The notes below the pieces were generated by a model, which saw only the letters and a list, made by a program, of their open reading frames with translations, ran no database searches and was not told the DNA's origin. Both the position numbers and the translations under genes were made by a program. Below are positions 21,901 to 31,526 of a DNA stretch of 64,000 bases, piece by piece; position 1 is the stretch's first letter, and each line of letters opens with the position of its first letter. This stretch comes from Panagrolaimus kolymaensis (Eukaryota > Nematoda > Chromadorea > Rhabditida > Panagrolaimidae), in NCBI GenBank assembly GCA_028622995.1, contig JAJQJQ010000046.1:1798001-1862000 (forward strand), in the 5' to 3' direction.

Positions 21901-22812
21901 CTCTTATCCCTAAAATAATTCAAATTTTTTCAAAACAATAATTTTTTTCATTTGTTATTTTTAGAGATTCCATTTACAAAATGACTCTTTCCACAGCTTA
22001 TTGGCCCGCGATGAAATATACTCCAACTGAATGTGTTTCATCGGATGATCCAGAATATATTTATTGGATAAAGGATAATAAAGATAGCTGTAAAGCTTGG
22101 TATAAATCAAATACAGCTTATCTTGAAATATATTATGAACGAATGAATTATCAAGCTTTAACTGAAACTGAAGCTTATGCAGTGAGTTTTTTTAACTTTA
22201 CTTCTGTAAAAAAATGCTTAATTAGCATGTTTTTGTTTTAAAACCTAAAAAGCAAATTTCTTTCAAAAAAAAAATTTTCTTTTTTATATTTTTTAAAATT
22301 TATAAAATTGACCAATTTTTTTAGACAAAAATTAAAAAGTATTTTATGATTCGGAAAGAAAAAAATTAAAAGAAACAAAAGCACATTTTCCATAAACTTA
22401 AATTTTAGAAAATTTGCATAAATACTTTTTGTCTTTTTTTAGTTCTTGGCTCTTATTTCTGATACCGGTGGTCAAGTAGGTTTATGGCTTGGTATGAGCG
22501 TTATTTCAGGTAAGTCATCCACCCAACAACTTCCATACAAATTTCCCCAAATTTTATATTTTTTTAGTAATCGAATTTGGAACTCTTTTTGTTTTACTTG
22601 TTTGTTATTGCCTCACTCGACCAAAGGATGCATATTTGCCCCAATTTGATGACACCGAACAACATCGACAACATGAATGGGAAACAAAAATGAAAATAAA
22701 ATATGAAAAAATGTATGGTCGAAAACTCAGTGCTTCGTCCTTGGATGCCGCATATATTTATAATCATGGAAAAGATATTGATCTTCCACCAGCGGTTCAA
22801 GATTCTCATTAA
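18910..22812 (+). CDS. DEG/ENaC (degenerin-type) sodium channel subunit
   Basis: Eight exons: 18910-19227, 19376-19498, 20610-20895, 21349-21627, 21700-21784, 21965-22181, 22443-22509 and 22568-22812. Introns are GT-AG, all phases agree, and the product is 539 residues. The N-terminus has the His-Gly gating motif in STHGIPHIG (residues 22-30). TM1 is at about 38-54 and is followed by the family motif FGERIYPAVTICN. The extracellular domain holds paired cysteines with the typical stretches YEDLFISC, GRCFTFN, AGPLYGLSLVLRV, CVRSCLQDQITKTCGC and CQCPQSC. The pre-TM2/TM2 part reads SDTGGQVGLWLGMSVIS, with the G-x-S selectivity filter as Gly-Met-Ser (453-455). The C-terminal tail is short and charged. 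Subunits assemble as trimers in the plasma membrane and conduct Na+, gated by force, protons or ligands; which applies here cannot be told. The ATG chosen is the first in frame, so extra N-terminal residues from an unseen exon are possible. Confidence 0.92.
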
Positions 22813-23253
22813 TATAAAAAAAAATTTTAAAAAATTGAGTGTTCGTTTTTATAAAATAAAAAATCGATGTTAATCAATAAATATATATTTTGTTTTTTTG
22901 AACAGCAAAAAAAGTCCCAAGATTTGAAAGAGAGGTCAGTAAGAAAGTGCAAAAGAGGGCCTTAAAAACAAAAACAAAAACGAGAGAAATGTAAGACATA
23001 ATAAAATACGTGCTTAAATAATGATCCACTTAACCCAAAAAAAAAACAAGAAAACAATTTTCAGATTAAAAATTTGAGAGGTTGCAAAACAAACTCAATC
23101 CCGCTAAAAACAAAGCAAACAAAGATTTGCGCGTCTTTCTACCAAGTTTTATTTTGGCAAAAAAAGCAACCATCCATTTTGCTTTATTTTTATTTTATCT
23201 GCTTTTTAATTATTCTTGTATAAAAATACTACATATATATTTTTGGCTCTATT
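22813..23253. other. Intergenic DNA between channel gene and F-box-like pseudogene
   Basis: The 3' flank of the channel gene, with AATAAA near 22878 in CAATAAATATATATT, followed by AT-rich DNA. No other feature is seen. Confidence 0.45.
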
Positions 23254-24647
23254 ATGTCTGAAACTTTTACCATTAAAAATCCAAGACCTCAAAATTTTCC
23301 ATTGTATTCTCCATTAGCGGATTATATCATAAAAAATTTAAGTTTTGACTTAAAAGGAAAATTTGCTCAAACTTGTAAACTTTTTTATGGCCAATATATT
23401 CATGATCGAATTATAAATGGTTTATCATTTTGTGATACTTTGGATGAATGAAAATATGGAAGTAATAAATTATCCCGAAAAACTGACTTATCTTGAAAAT
23501 GAAAAACGTTTATTTTGTGAATTCCAAAATGAATTGCGTGAATTTGGTAAAAAAATTTGGATTCAAGAAAGATTTTACATTCGCCATAAAACTATGGAAC
23601 CTAATTTTTTATCATCTGTTATTACTCGATGTACAGCAAAATTGATAGAAATTTGTACAAAAATATCATTAAAAGATTTTAAAATGTTAGTTAAAGCTGG
23701 AACAGCTCAATATTTGACATTGTCTAAAAGTATCTGGGATGAAAATGGAAATCCTTTACCATTGGATGGAATTGTTGAATGAGTTCCTAATGCTTCATGG
23801 ATTCAGTAAGTATATATTTATGAAATTACATTTAGACACAAAAAAAAACAAGAAGTCAAGTTGTCAAAACAAAAATAGCCCAATAAAATTTACGAAACCT
23901 TTTATTTTGGAAAAGAATTAACTAAATTTTTATTTTTAGAATAGAGTTTTAAAACTGGTTATTTGCTCTTTTAAAAAAATTAAATAAATTAAAACAATTT
24001 TTGAGATGGGGAATAAAAAAGTGGTCATACCCTTACTTGTTCAAAATTCGAATTGAGAAAAAGTCCCTGGAATTCCTGGTTTTGTATATTGAAGGTAGCT
24101 CAAACCCCTCATTATATTTTTTGGGGAAGAAAAAAAGTTAACTCTAATTTTATGTTAGTAATAATTTGAAAAAAATATGTCCATGATTCTCGACATTCGA
24201 TAAAATATTTTTCTGTTTTGATTTTTGTGATTTTGAATATCGGATATTTCTGTGTGTTTTTTGTTGTAAAAAACATTCTTTTTTTAGAATCAAACATGTT
24301 GTAATTAATTCCAAAACAATGGAAAACCTTCTTTCGTTAAAACGAAAACAAAAAATTAAATTTTTATTTATTTATGATATTCGAGGAGAAATTGGAGAAT
24401 TTGATGCTTCATTATTTTAAGAATTTTTAAAGGTTAAAATTTAGAAAATATTTAAATTCCTTTTTTTTTATCAATTTCTTATTTTTAGAAACATGCTACT
24501 TACCCTGCTATAATTCATTTTCGCTTCGATAACAATAACGAAGAAACAAAATTTTATGTTGATTTAAATCGGATTATTAATGAAGAAAAAGAATTTTCAT
24601 TTATTGAAACTTTTAATCGTCCAATAAATAATTTTGTGAAAATTTAA
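23254..24647 (+). pseudogene. F-box-like family pseudogene
   Basis: The three-exon layout matches the 4291 gene: 23254-23805, 24288-24432 and 24489-24647, with intact GT-AG borders. The start gives FPLYSPLADYIIKNL and FAQTCKLFYGQY, the F-box-like signature, and later FLSSVITRCTAKLIEI matches the shared Cys motif. Three lesions break the frame. There is a one-base shift near 23450. A TGA at 23780-23782 lies where the family has a residue before VPNA. A TAA sits in exon 2, where the frame otherwise reads LF-EFLK. The rest of exons 2 and 3 is open to the natural end. The borders and downstream frame are still good, so inactivation is probably recent. Confidence 0.8.
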
Positions 24648-24743
24648 AGAAAAAAAACTTTTCTTTACTTTTTTATTTTCTTTCAAAATGGCAGAATTCT
24701 AAGATTTACATTTTTTTGATTCACATTCTCTTTATTTTTTTAT

Positions 24744-27700
24744 TTACCAAAAATGCATCCAAAGATATAATACAAAAGCAATAATAGCAATTAATTGCCA
24801 ACTTTTTATATATCGACTTTTTCCAAGTGGATTCATTCTTGAGTCTGCAGTAAGGATGGCATCTTTAGCATCCGCCCATGGATGTTCGCCTTTAAGTCGA
24901 TATTGATATGGAAGTGAAGGGCCAAACAACCATTTAAATGCTAATTTTGGATGCATTCTTAAAACCGAAATAAATGATGGCATTACTCCTATTTTTATTG
25001 CCAAATCATCCATGTACTCAACATAATCTTCCTGAAAGAAAAAAAAAATGGAATGTAAATTAGCAAAAATAAGTGAAAAAAAAAAAACATTTTTGAAGCA
25101 GAAAAGATTATTTTAAAAAATTTTTCTTGATTTTTTTCTGATAAAAATCTCTTTTTTTTTAGTTGTAAAAGTCCAAAAAATTAACTGATTGGTAAGAAAA
25201 GTAAAAAAATTTTTTTGATTAAAATAATTGTAAGAAAAGTTTGCTATTATTTTCCTAAATAAAAAAGCTAGATTTTGTTAAACATAAACTTAAAATTAGC
25301 TTATTATTTGTGATTATTGTCGCGAAGAAAGACATTAAAAAAACGGTAAAGTAAGAGCGTCCAAAATTCGATAAAAAAAATTGGAATTTTTTTAAAGAAA
25401 GTTTTTACTCTTTTTCCTGTCTTCATAGTTTTAATATTTGATTAAAAAACAAACATTCTGGCGCTGTGGCGCTTTTTTTTAAACTTTATTATGTCTTCAA
25501 AAAATAAATATTTTTTTGTTTTCTTTTTTCCATACTTTTTTTGTTGTTAAAAATTTATTAAACTCACAATTTGAGTATGTCTCCTGGTTTTCAAATATTC
25601 AATGGAAATTTGACATCGTTTCTTTTCCAATGAAGCTTTCATCAAAAAAGTGCTTTTAAGTTCAGCTTTTTCAGATAAAATATCAAAAAAGTATCGAGCT
25701 TGCATTTCCACAATTGGAAAGAATCCACCTTTGGGTTGAATGTGTCCAATCACAGCAAAGTTGTTGTGATCCGAAATTTCATTTAATTCTGGCAAATACA
25801 TATGTTTATAAAGATGAAAATCATTTTCACGAACAAAAATTAATTTTCCTTCTTCAATTATTGATAAATCAAATGAATACCCGGTGCAAAAAATAACCTA
25901 AAAAAAAAAAGATTTTAAAAGAATTAAATAGGGAAGTGTAAATGAAAAAAATTTAACATAAAGAAAGAGGGAAAGCTAAAATTAATTTTATTTTTACAAA
26001 ACTGATACAAGTTTTAGATAAGAAAGTCATACGAGGATTAGCTCAGAAAAATATATATAGAATTTTAACATTTGGATTTTAAAAATTTATTACTTTGAGT
26101 TTTACCCTGGATTTTTTTCCGATATTTAGTAAAATAATTTTCAACTTAAAAACTCCAACACAAATTTTTTAATTTTTATGGCAAAATTCAAAGTAAAAAC
26201 TTAAATAAAAAATTACGATTTAAAATTTTAGCTTTTTTGTTTTATTTCAAAATGTCAAAAAAAAAGATGCTTACTTCATCAACATTTTCAATAACACTTT
26301 TATCAACCAATTCCACTCCATTTTCTGTGAAAGATAATAAATTTTGGACTATTTCAATTCGCTTGGAATTTAAATAATCAATGAAACCATTTTTAGCAAA
26401 AGTAAAATTTGCAGCTAAAAATCTATGATCTGGTTGAATTCCCGCAGAAACATGATCAAATTTTTCATTGATTTTTATTTCCCATAACCAATTTTGAAAA
26501 TATTTTGGAATAAATTTTCGACCCAAATAATTTAATCGAGTATTAAATGAAATATCCCAAGGTTCATTGGAATTATTATTTGTGATTGGAAGAAGCCATG
26601 AACCTCGACGAGTTGAAAGGAAAACTTTTTTAGCGATTGGAGCCAAATCACACGCGCATTGAATCGCAGAATTTCCAAAACCCACAAGTAAAACGGTTTT
26701 ATTTTTAAATCCATCCGCTGCTGATTTAAAATTGGATGAATGACTTATTCGTCCTTGAAATGCCGTTTCCATTCGATATTCGAATGGTCGAGCCGGCTTT
26801 GAATACATTCCAGTGCAAATTAATACAGCTCCAAATTCTTGAGTTGATTCTTTGACATCACTAAAATTTAAAAAAAATTTAAATTTAGACGCGACTTTCA
26901 AAAAAATTTTATAACACAAAGTTATGTGCAAAAATGGCTTTAAAAAGAGTAATCAACCCTATTTTTTTAAATTTACCAAAAAAAACTAAAAAATACGCAA
27001 ATTTAATTTATCACCTTGGAGCTTAGAAAAAAGGTTCATCAAATAAAATTTCATAATTTTTGAGAAATATTATATTAAATTTTTTTTAAAAGTGAAGTCA
27101 CACTGAAAAAGAGAATTATTAAAATATCAAAGTCCAAATGTGTTAGTTTTTTTAGAGCTAAACGATCAACAAAAATTTACTTTTTAGAAATTTGTGCTTT
27201 TTATGGAGCTTTTTTTTTCTATCTTACCTATCTTTTATGGTTACTAGCCAATGTCCAGATTCCTTCCAATCATCGGCTCTTTTAATTGCTAAAACTTCTG
27301 TGGAAAATTTGATTCGATGTCGAAATTTAAAATGATCGACATATAAATTTAAATATTCTAAAATTTCTGTGTGATGCATAAAAGTTGAAAATTTTTCTGG
27401 TGGTGGAAATTCGCTGAAAGCCATTAATTCTTTGGATGTCAAACATGTCGTGGAAAATGATAAACTTCTCACTAAAAAAATGGGACCCAAAATAAAAAAT
27501 CTCGAAGTCATAAAATTAATTACCATCAGGATCATCCGAATAATTCCAAATTCCACCAATATTTTCAGATTTTTCAAAAACGATTGGATCAAAGCCATAA
27601 GCCAAAGCTTGTCTAAAAAAATGTGGTATTTTTTTCGCCATCATTTTTAGTTTCCAATTCTGACTTGGAAAAAATAGATTGAAAAGAGTGGAAAAATTGT

Positions 27701-28022
27701 TTCACTGTCGTTAATTATTTTTTATAATTACCAGAGGTGTGAAACTTCAAGGACACTTGTCTGACATGCTTTCGGCCCACGTAGTATAGTGGTTAGTACT
27801 TCACGTTGTGGCCGTGACGACATCGGTTCGATTCCGATCGTGGGCAATCTTTTTTTCATTTTTTTCATCAATTTTTTGTTGTTGCAAATTTTTTATGCAA
27901 ATTTTCTTGCAAAAAACTAAACAAAATTTTTTGAAGGAAAATATAAAAACTAACCTTGCAGCTGCAATGCCACTGGCACCAGCACCAATAATTGCCACCC
28001 GATCAGGCTTTCGTGAAATCAT
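24744..28022 (-). CDS. Flavin-containing monooxygenase (FMO)
   Basis: Six minus-strand exons: 28022-27955, 27612-27524, 27471-27228, 26860-26275, 25897-25568 and 25031-24744. All introns are GT-AG and all phases agree. The product is 534 residues, the normal FMO length. The FAD-binding G-x-G-x-x-G is IIGAGASGIAAAR (Gly 13, 15, 18), followed by FEKSENIGGIWNY. The FMO signature F-x-G-x-x-x-H-x-x-x-F is FQGRISHSSNF (168-178). The NADPH-binding motif is GFGNSA (194-199), and the FATGY motif appears as VIFCTGY (330-336). A C-terminal hydrophobic helix (516-534) anchors it to the ER, as in animal FMOs. It would use NADPH and O2 to oxygenate soft nucleophiles (N, S) in xenobiotics or endogenous amines and thiols. 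The ATG follows an acceptor-like ACAAACAG, a probable trans-splice site. A tRNA gene lies antisense in the first intron. Confidence 0.95.
27775..27846 (+). tRNA. tRNA-His (GTG)
   Basis: The 72-nt sequence folds into a full cloverleaf. The acceptor stem GCCCACG pairs with CGTGGGC. A D arm of GTA/TAC with the GTGGTTAG loop follows. The anticodon stem TCACG/CGTGA has the loop TTGTGGC and anticodon GTG. The T arm is ATCGG-TTCGATT-CCGAT, which supplies the B-box. The discriminator is A, and the extra 5' G of tRNA-His is added post-transcriptionally in eukaryotes. It lies in intron 1 of the FMO gene on the opposite strand and is transcribed by RNA polymerase III from its own internal promoter. Confidence 0.95.
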
Positions 28023-28044
28023 TTCAACAACTGTTTGTAAAATG

Positions 28045-29477
28045 ATTTAATTCAAGGGAATAACCTCTTGAATTAGAGGTTACAAAAATGTGATTCAAAG
28101 AAATAATAATAAGATTCTAAACTTCTTCAAAAAATAAGCGAATAAAAATCAGCAAAAAATTACGTTCATTTTCTTAGATATGTATTTTTTCCATGAAAAA
28201 ACTTTTTCTTTATTTTTGCAATCGAATCGTTAACTTTTTTTTTGCATTTCATGATTTTTTTAATGTGGGAGAAAAAAAAGAAAAAGAAGAAGGTTTGCGT
28301 TTGTTGTCGTTGCAACAAACTCGTTTATCTTTCCTGTTTGAAAACTTTAATTATTTTTTTCTCTTTATTTTGGTTTTGGGTGACAGAAGAAAAAAAAATA
28401 AGGTGCGTCGTCCGTGTAAAATCAGAAAAGAAAATAAGGTAATTTGATACCTTGTGGTCAATAAGAGGGTCTTAGTTAATTGGTTTTTGGAACTGAAAGA
28501 ATTTGGCCAATAAAGAATTAATAAAATTATTGGAATGGAACGGAAAAAAATTGCAAAACAAAATCAAAGTTTTGGCTTTATTTTTCAACAAAAAATAAAT
28601 AGAAAACAGAGTCGATAATTTCGAGACTTGTCTGTAATGAAAAAAATGTTAATTGAAAGTTGTTGGTTTATATTTTTTTCAAAAACACTTTAAATAGATA
28701 TTAGCATAAAAGTTTCTGCTTTTAGATTTTTTCAAAATTATTTATTTCTGTTTTATTTTTTTGGTGAATAAAGCGTTTTGCCATTTAATAATTAATTGCT
28801 TCCAAATAAATAAACTTTTTTCAATTTGATTTTTTTAAACATCAATTTTTGGGAAGCTTTTATAAAAAATTTAAAGCTTTTTTGATTTTTTATTAACTTT
28901 TTTTCTGCTTTTATTTCTCCATTTGACGATTTTTATATAATTTCCATTAATGAAAATTTATTCAAAAAAAAAAGATTTTCAATGAAATTCGTGAAAGAAA
29001 AATAAATCAAAAACTAACAAGAAAATCTCGCATTAAAAAAAAAAGAGATGCATAAAAGTTTTTAATAGCGATTTTCCTTTTTTAATTAATCATGTTTGAA
29101 CAAGATAATTAAATCTCAAAAAAGTTAAAGTTTTTTGTGTTTGGTTTTGGTTTTAAATCTTTCGAAAGAAAAAGGTTTAATCCTGCTTTCACGTTTTTTA
29201 ATTGACCTAAAAAATATGCGGTTTTCAGGTTTTTTTATTTTTTGAATAAATTTTCTGATTTAACTCTTTTTTCCAGCAAAGTAAACAACAAAAAACAGTA
29301 AAAGCAAATAATAAACGTGAAAAAAAAGCTGGAAAAATAATAATTAATTCAAAACTTATTTAAATTTATTTTTTTATTTTGTTTACCAAATTTCTGGGCT
29401 TCGGAAAAAAAGGATAAAAGCAAATTATTCCGATTATGGGTTTTCTGAGTTTTAAGTTTAGTCTTTAAACAGAAAAA
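28045..29477. other. Divergent promoter region, AT-rich
   Basis: Head-to-head intergenic DNA between the FMO and the SXP/RAL-2-like gene. Frames of 60-84 codons on the plus strand near 28.2-28.45 kb are Lys/Phe-rich in overlapping frames, so I do not call them. No repeat stands out. Confidence 0.45.
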
Positions 29478-30079
29478 ATGAAGGTTTTGATTGCTGTAAT
29501 TTTTTGCTTTGTTGGTTTAGTTGCAGTCAATGCTTTTCGTTATCCATCATTTTTGGATAATGCTTCAGATAAAATTAAAGAGGTAAAGAGGATACTGTAA
29601 ACGTTTGTGAACGGAAAGGCCTGCCACGAAAATTTTAAAACCATTAGCGGCGAGTAAGTTTTGGTACAAAAGTTTTTGAATTATTTTAAACTTTCCTTGC
29701 AAGAATTAAATTTATAGTTTTCAAAGGTAAATCCTAAAAATTAAAGTTATTATGTATGTTTAAGGGATTTGTTAACATTGTCACCAAAGATGGTTTAACT
29801 CCAGAACAAAAAGATGCTAAAATTGTTGAACTTGTAAAATCATTACCAGAAAATATCCAAGTTTGTTACACTTTTCTTCCATTTCCTTTTCCAAAGTATG
29901 TAATTTTTTAGACAGCTTACGCCACTTTTAAACAACAACAAATGGCAATTAAAGATCAATTTGGAACATCAGTTCAAAATGAGGTAATTTTTTTTTGAAG
30001 ATATTAAAAAAGTTTTGAAGAAAAAATATTTTTTTAGATGAAACTCGTTCAAGAAGCCGCTGCTAAAAACAAAAAATAA
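29478..30079 (+). CDS. Small secreted SXP/RAL-2 (DUF148)-like protein
   Basis: Four exons: 29478-29582, 29765-29860, 29912-29983 and 30038-30079. All are phase 0 with GT-AG introns, coding 104 residues. Residues 1-20 form a signal peptide (VLIAVIFCFVGLVAVNA). The mature part is a charged helical domain with GFVNIVTKDGLTPEQK followed by an amphipathic stretch and a Lys-rich end, like nematode SXP/RAL-2/ANIS5-type proteins. Those proteins are secreted, nematode-specific and of uncertain role, with ligand or cation binding proposed. The start follows AAACAGAAAAA, a likely trans-splice site. The first intron (182 nt) holds a less AT-rich stretch (CGGAAAGGCCTGCCACG...) that could be an alternative exon but would break the frame. 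Homology is by pattern only, and a FAR-like or unrelated helical family is possible. Confidence 0.72.
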
Positions 30080-31526
30080 ATTAATTCAGCCTTTTGATTT
30101 TCAAATAAATTTTTTTTTCATTCGGGGTTTTTTGTGTCAGCGATAATAAAAATATTTATATATAATTATTTGGTTTTCAAGCTCACTATTTCTTGAAAGG
30201 AAAAATCAAAGATTTGAGTTTCATTTTTTTTTTTGCTTTTAAAAATTGTAAATAGTAAAAATGTCAAAAATTTCAATTTATTTATTTAAATTCCAAATAA
30301 AAAAATAATAATAACATTTTAATAATAAAAACAAAAAAAAACTTTTTTTTCGATGTGTAATTATACAAATTCATAATTATAAAAACTATAAACTAAAAAG
30401 AAAGAAAAAAAAGATAAAGATATACTCATCAAGGAACCGGGGGCCGATTATGTTTTTTTTTAAATATGTTTGAAAGAATTTTTCAGAAATGAAATGAAAA
30501 AACACGAAAGAAAAAAAAAAAAAAAGCGAAAGTTCAAATAAAAAATTTTTTGGGGTGAAAAACTAAAGAATAATAATTGCACTAATAATTTTTTATGCAA
30601 TAAAAAAAACAAAACTTTAAAAAGGGATAGAAAAAATATGAAGAATTTTTTTTGTAAAGAAAACAGTTGTTAATTAAATTGTCGCTCGCACAAAATTATT
30701 TTAAATTTTATTTCAAAAAATATATTATATATGAGCGAAGACCGAGCAATGATATGTGTCTTCTTGGTAACATGTGGTGAAAAAAATGAAATGAAATTGA
30801 AGAAGAAAAAGACAAAGTTAAAAGTTAGTAAAGTGAGAGTGCATCGGTGAATAAAAATAAAATTAAAATGATGGTGATAGAATAATAAAAAGATTAGAAA
30901 AATAAATTCGAGCTTTAAAAAGAATTAAAAAAATGTTTTAGATGAGAAAGATTAACAAAAAAGGTATATTTTATTATTTTTTTGGGCGGAAAAATTAATG
31001 ACAGTAATCAAAATCCTCATGTTATTGTCAAACTCGGATTACCATCATTTTTCGCTGCTTCAAAAGCCTTTTTTTGTGAACGTTTTTTGTCTAAAATTAC
31101 CATAGAAAATCAGCTAAAAACAAAAATAGATAAGATGTGAAAAAATAAAATAGTTTTAGGAAAACTTAAAATATAAAAAAATAAAGCTATGTTTAAAAAC
31201 ATTTTTTTTTGACTATAAATTTTCAATTAAAAAAAAGAAAGAAAGGTTTTAAATAGAATATTTTTTTTCCTTGAAGGTTGCACAATGAAAAAGAAAAAAG
31301 ATAAAGATAAAGACCGGCGATGATGGTTCGACTAAAATGAAATTTAAAAAATATTTTTTACAAAAGGATTTTTTCTTTTTTATTTTAAAAATCAATTAAT
31401 AATTAAGAAAGCTAAACAAAATTAATTATAAATGTTAGAGTTTGTTAAAATCTATGAATTTCATTGAAAGAAAAAAATATCATTGCAGCAAAAAAAAGTA
31501 GTTAAAAATAAAATAATTAAAAAAAA
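30080..31526. other. Convergent 3' flanks, AT-rich
   Basis: DNA between the ends of the SXP/RAL-2-like and PTB genes, which converge. It probably contains the long 3' UTR of the PTB gene on the minus strand. No open frame or RNA gene is supported. Confidence 0.4.

Noticed and set aside
23440..24420. Programmed frameshift or stop readthrough in the F-box-like gene
   Set aside because: Three unrelated lesions occur, and no slippery site or recoding element is visible; decay is simpler.
27808..28050. Plus-strand frame over the FMO start
   Set aside because: It is the antisense shadow of FMO exon 1 and the tRNA-bearing intron.
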